Below are positions 19,757-30,365 of a stretch of DNA of 64,000 bases, in pieces. The position numbers were made by a program, and so were the translations under genes. The stretch lies in assembly GCA_945861535.1 (NCBI GenBank), contig CAMAUZ010000025.1:23396-87395 (forward strand). Reading direction: 5' to 3'. A model generated the notes under the pieces. The model made no database searches. It saw nothing but the letters and a program-made list of their open reading frames with translations, and was not told where the DNA came from. Position 1 is the first letter of the stretch, and every line of letters begins with the position of its first letter. The stretch comes from Akkermansia muciniphila (GTDB lineage: Bacteria > Verrucomicrobiota > Verrucomicrobiia > Limisphaerales > BJHT01).

Positions 19757-19900
19757 TCCTGTGGGGCAGGCATCCTTGCCTGCCGGTTCACGGGGCATCC
19801 CTGCCCCGTGTTCCCAGTTCCGCCGTGCCGCACATCCACCGCGTGGAACGGGCGGCAGGATGCCGCCCGAACCGGCAGGCTGGAAGCCTGCCCCACAGGA
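19757..19900. repeat. Four-hairpin element, family A copy 1
   Basis: TCCTGTGGGGCAGGCatccttGCCTGCC ... CGGGGCatccctGCCCCG ... GGGCGGCAggaTGCCGCCC ... GGCAGGCtggaaGCCTGCCCCACAGGA. Confidence 0.9.
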
Positions 19901-20090
19901 CCGGCGCACCCGCACCTCGGCGAGTTCAGAAGCACTCGCGAGAGGACCGCCCGCGTTTCGGTATCTGCGCGTTGACCGGGGGGGCGGCGCTCTCCTAACG
20001 TCGCGGCGAGATGATTCTGGAATCTGAATTCGGAAGGAGCGGGCGTGCCGCCCGACCTGCGGTTTGTCTCACGGGCTTTTGATTTCCTCC

Positions 20091-21059
20091 ATGCACCCGC
20101 GCCTGAAACCCATCATTCAAGCCCTCGCCCCATTCTTCGGACTGGCGTTGGTCATCGGCCTCTTCTGCCTGAAGGCCGACGTGCGCGAGGTGTTTCTCAC
20201 GGGCGGCAATTTCAAGACCATCTTCACGCAGACGGTCATCGTCGGCACGGCGGCGTTGGGGATGACGATGATCATCGTCAGCGGCGGGATTGATCTCAGC
20301 GTCGGGTCGGTCGTGGCGTTCACCAGCGTGGCGGGGGCGCGGCTGTTGCAAGGCGACGCGCCATGCTCGGTCGCGACCGTGGTGATCGTCACCGTGCTCA
20401 CGGGTGGCTTGGTTGGCTGTCTCAATGGCGCGATCATCGCGGGCTGCCGCCTCCTGCCGTTCATCGTCACGCTCGGCATGATGGGCGTGGCGCGCGGCGC
20501 GGCGAAATGGCTGGCGGGAAACCAGACCGTGAACTTCAAGGAAAACCCCGCGATCACGCAGATCATGGCGTTGAAAAATCCGCTCGAGTTTTTCCCGCTG
20601 CCGCTGGGCGTGTGGCTTCTCCTCGGGCTGGCGGCGGTGATGGTGGTGGTGATGCGCCAGACCGTTTTCGGCCGGCGCATTTTCGCCATCGGCTCGAACG
20701 AGGCGACGGCGCGGCTGTGCGGCATCCGGGTGCGCTGGAACAAACTCGCGATCTACACGCTGGCGGGAATGCTCTTCGGCACCGCAGGACTGATGCAGCT
20801 CTCGCGCCTGAGCCAGGGCGATCCGAGCACCGGTTTCGGACTGGAGCTGGACGTCGTCGCAGCGGTCGTGATCGGCGGCGCGAGCCTGAGCGGCGGCACG
20901 GGCAGCGTGCTCGGGGCGATGATCGGCGCGCTCATCATCGTGACCCTGCGCAACGGCTCCAACCAGATGGGCTGGCCGAATTACATGCAGGAAATCATCA
21001 TCGGCGTGGTGATCATCCTCGCGGTGGGTTTGGACAAACTGCGGCAGGCGCGGGCGTGA
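20091..21059 (+). CDS. Sugar ABC transporter permease, RbsC-like
   Basis: TVIVGTAALGMTMIIVSGGIDLSVGSVVAFTSV; LPFIVTLGMMGVARGAA; GGASLSGGTGSVLGAMIGALIIVTLRNG. Confidence 0.9.
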   Translation: MHPRLKPIIQALAPFFGLALVIGLFCLKADVREVFLTGGNFKTIFTQTVIVGTAALGMTMIIVSGGIDLSVGSVVAFTSVAGARLLQGDAPCSVATVVIVTVLTGGLVGCLNGAIIAGCRLLPFIVTLGMMGVARGAAKWLAGNQTVNFKENPAITQIMALKNPLEFFPLPLGVWLLLGLAAVMVVVMRQTVFGRRIFAIGSNEATARLCGIRVRWNKLAIYTLAGMLFGTAGLMQLSRLSQGDPSTGFGLELDVVAAVVIGGASLSGGTGSVLGAMIGALIIVTLRNGSNQMGWPNYMQEIIIGVVIILAVGLDKLRQARA

Positions 21060-21497
21060 GCGGCGGGGAAGCTCCAAGGTTAGAGTTCACGGCTCAAGGG
21101 AAGCACCGGAACCGGCGCAACGGCGAACTTTTCTCCTTCGGCGGCCGAGCGGGGCCGGCGGGCGCCCTGTTCCCGGTCGTCGCCAACGCTGGCGAAAGGT
21201 TTTCGCGCCCGCGCCGGCCATTTGGCCGACGGCCGCCAGCAGTTCGGACACGGTTCGCAGGTTCACCACTCGCGGCCGATGGTACGCCGTCGCGCTCTCG
21301 CTGAACTCGCCGCGCACTTTCGCCTGAGATGCAGTTGGAATCACGAGAGACACGAAAGACACGAATAGAGACCGCGTTTCAGCAAGCTCATGATGCACCC
21401 GGCTGGTGAGGTTCAGCGGTGTCGGAGAAACTCACTCTCAGCCTTTTTCTCATGGGTTTCGTTAGGTCGTGGTTCATCGCAACTGCGGTTTTTGGGT

Positions 21498-24400
21498 TCA
21501 CTTCATCTCCATCGCCTTGCGCCGGTGCTCGCGGAGGAGATTCTGAATCGCGGCGCGATCCGCATCGGGGACGGGTGGCGAATGGGACCAAGGACGAATC
21601 ATGCCGGGTGGCGTCCCGTGACGCGGCGGTCCCAGGCCGAAGGACGGCTGGCGAGGAAAGTAGCGGGCGGCCAGATCACGCGACGACAGACCCATTCCAT
21701 CCGCCAATTCCGTATCCGCCCCGCGTTCGAGCAGCCACCGCACCAAGTCCACCCGACCGCGACCGACCGCGATGTGCAGCGCCGTGCGGACCGGCACCAT
21801 CGCGGGCGCTGTCATCCAGGGCCGCTGCGCGAGCCGGGTTGGGAGGAAGTTCACCTGCGCCTTGCGGCTCACCAGCAGTTCGGCGAACGCCCGGTGCCCC
21901 TGATCGACCGCGTAGTGCAACGGAGTCGCGCCGATCACCGTCACCGCGTCCACCTCCGCGCCGTGGTCGAGCAGGAGCCGGCCGATTTCCAACGCGTTGG
22001 TCCACGCCGCCCAGTGCAGCGGCAGATTGTCCGCCGGCGACGGCGGGTTTCTCGAACTGCCGCGGGAGAGCAACGGCAGATTTGCTGGGGTGTTCGTCGG
22101 ACTGCTGGGAACGGGAAAGAAGGGATTAAAACTCGAGCGTTGGTTCGGGTCCGCCTTCGCCGCGAGCAGCAGTTTCACGAGCGGGAGGTCATTCGCCATG
22201 GTCGCGAGGAACAGCGGCGGCTCGGTGAATCCGTTGGGCTGATTCACGCTCGCGGGCGTGCGGGCGAGAACCTGCTGCGCCAACGCGGCGTCGCGCAGTT
22301 CGATGGCATCGAAGAGCGTGAATGTGTCGCCGTGCGCCTTGAGCAGATCGAGCAACTCCAGATGGCCATTGGTCCGCGCGTGATAACGTGCGCTCAGTCC
22401 GTAGTGGTCCGCCGCAAGCGGTGGCTGGAGTCGCGCCAGGATGAGTCGTGCGGTGGCGGGCTGTCCGTGCTGCACGGCCCAGTGCAGCAAGGGATACGTG
22501 CCCGTGACCTCGGCGGCGCGCGCGGGTTGTTCGGCGAGCAGACTCGCCACCATGTTCGTCCAGCCCAGCAGCGCCGCCGTTACGAGATCTCTCGCGCCGG
22601 CCGCGCGAAGGCGCTCGACCACGATGGTCTGGCCGGCCAGCGCGGCGGCGCGCAACGGCACGAACCCTTGATTGGTGACCGTGGCCAGCGTCGGATTCTC
22701 GCGGAGCCATTCATCGACTCGCTCCCATTGCCCGGCCTGCACGAACGCCAGAAAATTGGTGCGCATCGCGTTGGCCACCGGCTCGGGCCACACGACGCTC
22801 GTGCCGGGGGTGCCCGAGGCCGCGGGCGGGGACTCAGTGTTTCGCGCCTCCGGTTTGATTCCAGCCTTCAGGAACAGCAGCGCGACGCTCGACGGCCGCC
22901 CTTCCGAATGGCTGGCGGTGGCGATGGCGAACGGCGTTTCGCTCTTGCGATTGCGCGTGTGGACATCCGCATCGGCGCCCCGGTCCAGCAGCAGCCGGGC
23001 GAGTTCGCCGTGATTGTGCCGCGCCGCGACGTGCAACGGCGTGTCGCCGACGGTATCGGTGCCACGCACCAGCAGGCGGTTCGCGGCGAGTTTTTCCAAC
23101 AGCTCGGGCCACTCCTTCGCGAGATCTCCCGGCAGCCCGCCCGGCGGGAAAAACGTGGGCCGGGGAACCTCGAATCGCCCGCCCGTCGGTGGCCACAGAT
23201 GCGGCGCGACAGCGGCCAGATGGAGCAAATTGCGGCCCTGCGCATCGCCGACGGCAAGGTCGATGACCGGCAGCGCGAGGCGGATGGCGAGGCGGGTGTG
23301 CTCGACGGACGCCGCGCCCGCCAGGTTCGCAAAGGCCAGATGCGCCGGAAGGGAGTTGCTGTAGTCGAGCGTGCGGACGAGGGCCGCGCCGTGCTGGTTG
23401 GTCAGCAGCAGATTGGCGAAATAGACCGACTCGACGGGGCGCTCGACGAGCAGCGTATGCAACGGCGTTCGTCCCTGCGCATCCGCGCGCCGCATATCGG
23501 CCCCGTTGGCGACGACAAACGAGAGGATGGGACCGATGTTTTTCTCGCGGGCGGTGCCGACATACTGAACCACGTCCGGCCGGGCAATCTCGCGCGCATA
23601 GCCGAGGCCCGCGATGGCGTGATGAATCGCCGTGCGCCCCCGCCGGTCCGCCGCCTCCAGATTCGCCCCGGCCTCCAGCAACGCAAAGGCGCGCACCAGG
23701 TCGCCATCGAACAGCGCCCGGTGCAGCGGCGTTCGCCCCGCGACATCGCGGGCGTCGGGATTCGCCCCGCGCTGCACCAGGAAACGCGCCAGCACCGTGG
23801 TCTGGCGCAGTTGATCGGACGCCCCGCGAAAGTGGTAGTCCAGTTCCACCGGCGGCAGGTAGAACAGTGCGGTCTGGCCCTGAAGATTCGTGCGCGCGAG
23901 GTCCGCCCCGTTGGCGAGCAGCCACAGTAGCGGGTCGGCGGCGGGCGTGAGCGCAGGCGTGCGCAATCGCTCGGGCAGGGTGGCTTCGCGTTGCGACAAT
24001 GCCGGAGCCGCCGTGGTCAGCAGCCGTTCATCCAGCGCGCTGCGACGGCTGGCGACGCTGCTCATCATGGCCGTGACGCCGTTGGTGTCGGCCAGGTTGA
24101 GATCGGCCCCGGCCTGTAGCAGCACGGGGAGCAGGCCCACATGGCCGGCATCCACGGCGAGCCGGAGCGCGGTGAACCCGCGGGGATCGCGCACATTCAC
24201 AGCGATGCCTTGCGCCAGCCAGTTGGTGAGCGATGACAAATTTCCGCGCGCGGCGGCGGACAGGAACGCGGCGGCGGAGAGCTCGCGCGCCTGGGCGCTG
24301 CCCTTCGGCGCGGCGTCGGACAAGCGCCGGATGTTCTCCATGAGGTTCGCGTCCGCCGCCACGTCCAGCGGCGTCTTGCCCGCGCGATCGCGTGCGTCGG

Positions 24401-25892
24401 GTTTTGCCCCCGCGCGCAGCAGTGCTTGCAACGGCTCAGAGGTGGCCAGCCGGGCAGCGTGATGCAGCGCGGTTTGGCCGGTGGCATCGGCCGCGTGAAC
24501 GTCGGCCCCGGCGGCCAGCAAGCGCGTGAGGAGTGGAAGATCGGCCGCGCCAGTCGCGAAGTGCAACGCGGTGGCCCCGCGGCTGTCGGCGGCATTCACC
24601 GTCGCGTGATTTGTCAGCAGGATTTCCACCGCGCTGGTGGCACGCGCCAGCACCGCCCAATGCAGCGGGGTGCGCCCGCGCGCGTCGGGGATCGCGGCGG
24701 CACCGGGCGTGCGCGCGAGCAATTGCCGCAGTTCGGCGGCGCGGTCCAGGCCGGCGGCGGAGAACACGTCCAGCTCCGCGCCCGCCGCCAGGAGCAGCTC
24801 GGCGCACGCGAGGCGATTCCCTTCCGGCGTGCGGAAGGGCGAGTTCGGATAGCCGGTGTAAAAGGGCTGCACGGCCGTGTTGAACGGGTCGGACAAACTG
24901 CCCGCCGTTAATTGCAGCGGCGTGAGACCGGCGGCGTTGGTACGCGCGAGATCCGGGCGCGGACGCTGGGCCAGCAAGGCCGCGAGCGCATTCGTCCGGC
25001 CCGTGCGGGTGGCGGTGTGCAGCAGGGTTTCGCGCGGGGCGTTCCGATTGGTAACCGTCAGGGCCGGGGGCAGGCTGTTCGACAGCAGCAGGTCGAACAA
25101 CTCGGCCTTGCCGGAGTTCGCAACGATGCTCAACGGGTCGGAGCCATAGCTGGAGTTCGGCGAGAGCAGCACCTGGGCGCGATGCCGCAGCAGCACGCGG
25201 ACGACCTGAAGCTGGAGTTCATAGCCCGCCGGATCGAGCGGCGGCGTGCTTGGCCGCGGAAAACCCGGCGGGATCACCATGCGCCCCAGGCAGCCGGAGA
25301 GGGCCGTTTGTCCGCTCGTATCGCGCACATCGACCGTCGCACCGCCGACGAGCAAACGCTCGACCACCGCCACCCGCCCCGCGCGCGCCGCCGCGTGCAA
25401 CGGCGTGTTCCGCTGGGGAACGCAACCGGGCGGCCCGCCCCGCCAGGGAATAGGCGACCCGGCAAATGGCCAACTGGACTCCGCTGACACCGCGTCGGGG
25501 TGGGCCTTGCGTCGCAGCAAAAAATCCACCATCGGCAGATCCCCGCGCTCGGCGGCAATCGTCAGCGGGGCTTTTCCATGGACGGTCGGGTTGTCGAGAG
25601 TGCGGCTGTCCATCAGGTCTGGGAACTCGCGGAAAAGTTGCAGCAGCGCGTTCGTATTCCCCGCCTGCACGGCCGCGGCGAACTTCGGTGAATAGTACGC
25701 GCGCTCAGCAGTGGCCCGCACCGACTGCTCGAAATTGACCGGGCGGTTGGTGCCGACCCGCGCTTCGAGCTGTCGTCGCGCGCTCTCGATTTGCTCGGCG
25801 AGCGTGGCGGCCGGGAGGTTGGTTTGCGCGCGCGTGGCGGGCGGCAGGCACGCGGTCGCGGCGATGACGAGCAGGAGTCGCAGGGTATCCAT
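21498..25892 (-). CDS. Very large secreted ankyrin-repeat protein (~1460 aa)
   Basis: Signal peptide MDTLRLLLVIAATACLPPATRA; many ankyrin units (GRTPLHWAVLARATSAVEILLTNHATVNAADSRGATALHFATGAADLPLLTRLLAAGADVHAAD). Confidence 0.92.
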   Translation of the reverse strand: MDTLRLLLVIAATACLPPATRAQTNLPAATLAEQIESARRQLEARVGTNRPVNFEQSVRATAERAYYSPKFAAAVQAGNTNALLQLFREFPDLMDSRTLDNPTVHGKAPLTIAAERGDLPMVDFLLRRKAHPDAVSAESSWPFAGSPIPWRGGPPGCVPQRNTPLHAAARAGRVAVVERLLVGGATVDVRDTSGQTALSGCLGRMVIPPGFPRPSTPPLDPAGYELQLQVVRVLLRHRAQVLLSPNSSYGSDPLSIVANSGKAELFDLLLSNSLPPALTVTNRNAPRETLLHTATRTGRTNALAALLAQRPRPDLARTNAAGLTPLQLTAGSLSDPFNTAVQPFYTGYPNSPFRTPEGNRLACAELLLAAGAELDVFSAAGLDRAAELRQLLARTPGAAAIPDARGRTPLHWAVLARATSAVEILLTNHATVNAADSRGATALHFATGAADLPLLTRLLAAGADVHAADATGQTALHHAARLATSEPLQALLRAGAKPDARDRAGKTPLDVAADANLMENIRRLSDAAPKGSAQARELSAAAFLSAAARGNLSSLTNWLAQGIAVNVRDPRGFTALRLAVDAGHVGLLPVLLQAGADLNLADTNGVTAMMSSVASRRSALDERLLTTAAPALSQREATLPERLRTPALTPAADPLLWLLANGADLARTNLQGQTALFYLPPVELDYHFRGASDQLRQTTVLARFLVQRGANPDARDVAGRTPLHRALFDGDLVRAFALLEAGANLEAADRRGRTAIHHAIAGLGYAREIARPDVVQYVGTAREKNIGPILSFVVANGADMRRADAQGRTPLHTLLVERPVESVYFANLLLTNQHGAALVRTLDYSNSLPAHLAFANLAGAASVEHTRLAIRLALPVIDLAVGDAQGRNLLHLAAVAPHLWPPTGGRFEVPRPTFFPPGGLPGDLAKEWPELLEKLAANRLLVRGTDTVGDTPLHVAARHNHGELARLLLDRGADADVHTRNRKSETPFAIATASHSEGRPSSVALLFLKAGIKPEARNTESPPAASGTPGTSVVWPEPVANAMRTNFLAFVQAGQWERVDEWLRENPTLATVTNQGFVPLRAAALAGQTIVVERLRAAGARDLVTAALLGWTNMVASLLAEQPARAAEVTGTYPLLHWAVQHGQPATARLILARLQPPLAADHYGLSARYHARTNGHLELLDLLKAHGDTFTLFDAIELRDAALAQQVLARTPASVNQPNGFTEPPLFLATMANDLPLVKLLLAAKADPNQRSSFNPFFPVPSSPTNTPANLPLLSRGSSRNPPSPADNLPLHWAAWTNALEIGRLLLDHGAEVDAVTVIGATPLHYAVDQGHRAFAELLVSRKAQVNFLPTRLAQRPWMTAPAMVPVRTALHIAVGRGRVDLVRWLLERGADTELADGMGLSSRDLAARYFPRQPSFGLGPPRHGTPPGMIRPWSHSPPVPDADRAAIQNLLREHRRKAMEMK

Positions 25893-25970
25893 GGCAGTGT
25901 GTGGGTTCGGCGGAGGATGCCCGAACCGGTCCGCGGGACAAGGCCCGATTGGCGGGAATGCAATCGCGCG

Positions 25971-26013
25971 CCGGAGTGCGGCCGTCCCCGGCCGCAGCGA
26001 CGTCCGCCCGCAC
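25971..26013. repeat. Family F element, inverted relative to 1711-1943
   Basis: GGAGTGCGGCCGTCCCCGGCCGCAGCGACGTCCGCCCGCAC is the reverse complement of the 3' end of the 119-bp unit. Confidence 0.8.
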
Positions 26014-26026
26014 GAGGCCCGCGGCG

Positions 26027-26181
26027 GTGGGGCAGGCATCCTTGCCTGCCGGTTCGCGGGGCATCCCTGCCCCGTGTTCCCAGTTCCGCCACGCCGCACA
26101 TCTACCGCGGCGCACGTCCGGCATCGGAACGGGCGGCAGGGATGCCGCCCGAACCGTCAGGCTGGAAGCCTGCCCCACAGG
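26027..26181. repeat. Four-hairpin element, family A copy 2
   Basis: GTGGGGCAGGCATCCTTGCCTGCCGGTTCGCGGGGCATCCCTGCCCCG ... GGCAGGGATGCCGCC ... CAGGCTGGAAGCCTGCCCCACAG. Confidence 0.9.
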
Positions 26182-26276
26182 ACCGGCCCGCCGCCGCCCC
26201 TTTTTCCGCGGCAATTGCGCTTTGCTTCCCCCGGCGCGTCGGGTAGATACCCCGCTCCGCAGCGGGCGGAAACCCT

Positions 26277-27839
26277 ATGAAAACAGACGTTGAAATCTAT
26301 GACACGACCCTGCGCGATGGCTCGCAGGGTGAAGGCGTGAACTTCTCGGTCGCGGACAAACTGCGCATCGCCGACAAGCTCGATCTCTTCGGCGTCCACT
26401 ACATCGAGGGCGGCTGGCCGGGGAGCAATCCCAAGGACATCGAGTTCTTCGCGCAGGCCAAGCGGAAGAAATTCAAGCACGCCAAACTCGCCGCGTTCGG
26501 CTCGACCCGGAAGAAGGGCGTGCCCGTCGAGCAGGACGATCAGGTGCGCCTGCTGATCGAGGCCGCCACGCCCGTGGTGACGATCTACGGCAAGACCTCG
26601 ATGCTGCATGTGAAAGAAGTCCTGCGCTGCACGCCGGACGAGAATCTCGGCATGATCGGCGACACCGTGCGCTACTTGAAGGACCACGGGAAATTCGTGA
26701 TCTACGACGCCGAGCATTGCTTCGACGGCCACAAGCTCGATCCCGAATACGCCCTCGCCACCTGGCAGGCGGCCGAGCAGGCGGGAGCGGATTACATCGT
26801 GCTGTGCGACACCAACGGCGGGTGTCTGCCTGCGGAAGTCGCCGCGGTCACCGCCTTGGCGAAGGGCCATCTCAATTGCAAGATCGGCATCCATACCCAC
26901 GACGACATTGGCCTCGGCGTGGCCAATGCGCTCGCTGCTCTCGCGGCCGGCGCGACGCATGTGCAAGGCACGGTCAACGGCTACGGCGAGCGCACGGGCA
27001 ACTGCAATCTCATCAGCGCCATCCCGTGCATCGCGTTGAAATTGAAGAAAACCTGCGTGCCCGCGGGGTCGTTGCGGAAGCTCAAGGAGCTGTCGCAGTT
27101 CGTGGATGAAATCGCCAACATCCGCCACAACCCGCGCCAGCCGTGGGTCGGTTCGTCGGCCTTCGCGCACAAGGGCGGCACGCACGTCAACGCCATCCAA
27201 AAGCTTGCCGCCAGCTACGAGCACATCGATCCCGAACTCGTCGGCAACGCGCGCAACATTCTCATCAGCGACCTCGCGGGCCGCAGCAACATCGTGATGA
27301 AGGCGCAGGGCCTCGGGCTGCGGCTCACCAACGATTCGCCCGAGCTGAAGGAAATCCTCGAGACCATCAAGCAGCGCGAACACGCCGGCTACGAATACGA
27401 GGCCGCCGAGGCTTCGCTCGCGCTCATCATTCGCGGCATCCTCGCGCACCAGCAGGAGCCGCGTTTCACCGTCGAGGCGTACCACGTCTCGATGCGGCAC
27501 GACGCCTGCGAGTCGGTGTGCGAAGCCACCATCAAAGTCCGCGTCGGCGACGAAATCTCCCACACCGTGGCCGAGGGCGACGGCCCGGTGAACGCCCTCG
27601 ACGGCGCGCTGCGCCGCGCGCTCGCGGGCTTCTTCCCGAAGCTCAAGGACGTGACCCTCACCGACTACAAGGTGCGCATCCTCGACAGCACCACCGGCAC
27701 CGCCGCCAAGACCCGCGTGCTCATCACCTCGACCGATGGCAAACGCGAATGGGGCACTGTCGGCGTCAGCGAAAACATCATCGAAGCGAGCCTGCACGCG
27801 CTGGTGGACGCGATGGAATTTGCGCTGCTGCGGAAATGA
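26277..27839 (+). CDS. cimA: (R)-citramalate synthase (alpha-IPM synthase family)
   Basis: VEIYDTTLRDGSQGEGVNFSVADKLRIADKLDLFGVHYIEGGWPGSNPKD; DTNGGCLP; IHTHDDIGLGVANALAAL. Confidence 0.92.
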   Translation: MKTDVEIYDTTLRDGSQGEGVNFSVADKLRIADKLDLFGVHYIEGGWPGSNPKDIEFFAQAKRKKFKHAKLAAFGSTRKKGVPVEQDDQVRLLIEAATPVVTIYGKTSMLHVKEVLRCTPDENLGMIGDTVRYLKDHGKFVIYDAEHCFDGHKLDPEYALATWQAAEQAGADYIVLCDTNGGCLPAEVAAVTALAKGHLNCKIGIHTHDDIGLGVANALAALAAGATHVQGTVNGYGERTGNCNLISAIPCIALKLKKTCVPAGSLRKLKELSQFVDEIANIRHNPRQPWVGSSAFAHKGGTHVNAIQKLAASYEHIDPELVGNARNILISDLAGRSNIVMKAQGLGLRLTNDSPELKEILETIKQREHAGYEYEAAEASLALIIRGILAHQQEPRFTVEAYHVSMRHDACESVCEATIKVRVGDEISHTVAEGDGPVNALDGALRRALAGFFPKLKDVTLTDYKVRILDSTTGTAAKTRVLITSTDGKREWGTVGVSENIIEASLHALVDAMEFALLRK

Positions 27840-28003
27840 GCGGCACGCCGCCCTTCGTTGTAGGAGTCGAGGTAACGAGACTCTAACCTCCTCCCTTCCG
27901 CGGGCGGCGACACCTCACGACGGCCCGGATAAACGCGGCGGAACCTTCACCGCACCACGGAACCCGACCGGCCTGCCCGCCGACGTGACTCGCGCCCGCC
28001 GGG

Positions 28004-28274
28004 GATGCCGGAGGCATCAAAGAAATTAGCCGGTGGTGCAAGGAGCGCAGCGACTGGAACCACCGGTATCGCGCCGCCAGAAACTTCAGCGCCCCTGCGG
28101 GGCGCGAGACGACCGGCCAGTCCAGCAAACGATGCTGCACCGCGCTGGCTCGGCGTATCGGGACAGGCGCACAGCTCTCGCGCCCCGCAGGGGCGCAGCG
28201 CTCGGGAAGGTGGTGGTTCCGGTGGTTCCGCTGCGCTTCACCACCGGCTAATTTCTTGCGTGCCTCCGGCACGA
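28004..28274. repeat. Family C palindromic element, divergent copy
   Basis: GATGCCGGAGGCATCAAAGAAATTAGCCGGTGGTG ... CCGGTGGTTCCGCTGCGCTTCACCACCGGCTAATTTCTTGCGTGCCTCCGGCACGA; inner CCCCTGCGGGGCGCGAGA / TCTCGCGCCCCGCAGGGG arms. Confidence 0.88.
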
Positions 28275-28376
28275 TGAAGCCGCGGCGAGCATGGCCGCAC
28301 TCCGTGATCCTTTGCGCGAATCCAGATTGGCGTTGCGCCCGTGTCAACGCCTCGGGAATACTCCCGGACGCTTGAT

Positions 28377-28453
28377 CGGAGCGTAGCTCAGTTTGGTAGA
28401 GCACTTGGTTTGGGGCCAAGACGTCGCAGGTTCAAATCCTGTCGCTCCGACCA
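28377..28453 (+). tRNA. tRNA-Pro (TGG), CCA encoded
   Basis: CGGAGCG...CGCTCCG acceptor stem, anticodon loop ttTGGgg between CTTGG/CCAAG, GGTTCAAATCC T-arm, CCA. Confidence 0.95.
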
Positions 28454-28501
28454 ACTCCCTCCCCAACCGGCGAATCGAGAGCCTTTTCCGCCTTTGCCGA
28501 A

Positions 28502-28701
28502 CAATGCAGTGAGGGCGACAGGAGCGCGGCCTTCAGGCCGCAGAAACGCCCGCTCGCAGCGACCGCGCCATACCCTCCGAACGCGTCCGTCCACTCACCA
28601 TTTGGTGACTTTAATACGGTGGTTCAGCAATTCGCTCGGCCTCTTCCGGTCCCACGTTTCTGCGGCCTAAAGGCCGCGCTCCCGTTGCCCTCACTGCATG
28701 G
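28502..28701. repeat. Family H terminal-inverted-repeat element, ~200 bp
   Basis: 47-bp arms 28502-28548 and 28655-28701 are inverted with ~4 mismatches: C(A/C)ATGCAGTGAGGGC(G/A)AC(A/G)GGAGCGCGGCCTT(C/T)AGGCCGCAGAAACG. Confidence 0.92.
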
Positions 28702-28746
28702 TTACGGCCCAGTTCAGTTGGCTACCTCGGCTCCACCCCCGCCCGC

Positions 28747-30075
28747 CTACTTCGACTTCAGCCCGGCCGTGTTCACCGCGATGACGCGATATTGATGGGT
28801 CTTGCCCGGTTCGGCCTTGGTGTCGGTGAAGCGCATCGGGACCAGCGGCTGCGTGGGAGTGTCGCTGTACTGGAGGTTTTGAAAGACCGGGCGGCCGAAG
28901 GGGTTTTTGCCCTGCTCGGGGACGTTGGCGAGGAACTGGCCGTCGCGCTCGATGATGAAACGGGCGAGGCCGCTTTCGACATCGGCCTCGGCTTCCCAGG
29001 TGAGTTCGTTGCCTTTCACGCGGACGTTGGTGGGCGCCGGTGGCGGCGTGACATCGGCCACGGCGCTGTCTTTGACATACTGCACCCAGGCCTTCGCGAC
29101 CGCCTCGTTGGGCAGCCACACCGTCCGCTCCGTCGCTCCGGCAAACTTCGCGGCCGGCACGGGGGCGATGACATTGGTCTCGCCCGCGTGCAGCGGGGCA
29201 ATCCAAGCTTCCGCGGTGGGCATCAGCTTCAGCGGGCTGCCGCCCTTGGCCGGCAGCCGCGCGCTGAGGCAGGCGTCGAGCCACGGCATCGCGAGGTAGC
29301 GTTGGTTGCCGCACTCGTGACTGGTCAAGGGATCGGCGGAGACGCAGATCAGCGCGCCTTTGGCCCGCATCGCGGTGAAGAAAGTCTCCACGCCCGGCCA
29401 CACCCCGGCGAAGCGGTTGGTCTTGTCGGTGACGCCTTCCTTGGTGCCGAGATTACACATCACCGGGACGAGACACGCGGCGTTGGAAATGGTGTAAGGC
29501 GCGGGCTTGCCCTCCACAGCTTTCACCGGCGGCACGCCCGAGCGCAGCCAGGCGGCCGCGACGCGTTCCGGGTGCAGCAACACCATGCCCCCGGCCCAAT
29601 GCCCGCCGCCGCTATGGCCCCACAGCGCCCACGGAACCGTCGCCAGCTCCGGGTGGCCGCTCTGCGCGCCCAGCTCGGTCAACGCCTTTTGGAACGCGGC
29701 ATCCGAGCCGTTGCGCGGGTCGCACCAGAGCTGGCAGTTGGCCTTGTCCGGCTGCTCATACGCGGGGGAAATCAAAGCGCAGTTGTGCTTTCGCGCGAGC
29801 GCCTGCCAGTGCAGGTCGTAGGCTCCGGTGAGCCCGGATTTGCACGAACCTTCGCCGCAGCCGTGCTGGTGAACGATGACGCCGCGCAGCGCGGTCACGC
29901 CCGGCGGCAGCCACACGGTGAAGTTCGCGGCATAGACCAGTTCGCCCGGTTTCGTCCCCGCCGCATGGCGGACGCGATAATAGGGCGGTGTGGCCGGTGG
30001 AAAGACGTCATACGGCGGCTGCTGAGCGGACACCGAACTGGCGAGGGCGAGGAACAGAACAAGTAGATGGCGCAT
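28747..30075 (-). CDS. Alpha/beta-hydrolase-like secreted protein
   Basis: Signal peptide [55 protein letters not shown]. Confidence 0.75.
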   Translation of the reverse strand: MRHLLVLFLALASSVSAQQPPYDVFPPATPPYYRVRHAAGTKPGELVYAANFTVWLPPGVTALRGVIVHQHGCGEGSCKSGLTGAYDLHWQALARKHNCALISPAYEQPDKANCQLWCDPRNGSDAAFQKALTELGAQSGHPELATVPWALWGHSGGGHWAGGMVLLHPERVAAAWLRSGVPPVKAVEGKPAPYTISNAACLVPVMCNLGTKEGVTDKTNRFAGVWPGVETFFTAMRAKGALICVSADPLTSHECGNQRYLAMPWLDACLSARLPAKGGSPLKLMPTAEAWIAPLHAGETNVIAPVPAAKFAGATERTVWLPNEAVAKAWVQYVKDSAVADVTPPPAPTNVRVKGNELTWEAEADVESGLARFIIERDGQFLANVPEQGKNPFGRPVFQNLQYSDTPTQPLVPMRFTDTKAEPGKTHQYRVIAVNTAGLKSK

Positions 30076-30154
30076 GGTGCGGAGCAAACTGCGGATGGGA
30101 TCGGAAAGTTGCAAGCGAGGGAAAGGGCTGTGTGCTGCGGACCGCCCCCGCTCT

Positions 30155-30345
30155 GGAGCGCGGCTGTGTCCCCGCACCAGCCGCAGCACGCCGCCCGGCC
30201 GGACGGCGTCGGATTCATTTCAACACGTCGGGAGAAAGTAGCTGCTGCGGCTGCTCTGCGACACCGCCGCGCTCCGGGGCAACGTGCGGCTGCGCCAGCG
30301 CTCCAGCCGCGCACCGATCCACCATGCTTGCCTGCCCCCGTCGCG
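30155..30345. repeat. Family J element, copy 1
   Basis: GGAGCGCGGCTGTGTC ... GACACCGCCGCGCTCC inverted ends; internal CCAGCCGCAGC. Confidence 0.6.
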
Positions 30346-30365
30346 CTCGGGATAGTCCGCCCCTC

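Noticed and set aside
19757-19900. CRISPR-like repetition (GGCAGGC... and similar blocks)
   Set aside because: Blocks are inverted hairpins of varying sequence and spacing, not direct repeats with uniform spacers; no cas genes.
21390-23930. 846-aa plus-strand ORF opposite the ankyrin gene
   Set aside because: Arg-rich shadow frame of a high-GC gene; the minus strand encodes clear ankyrin repeats with a signal peptide.
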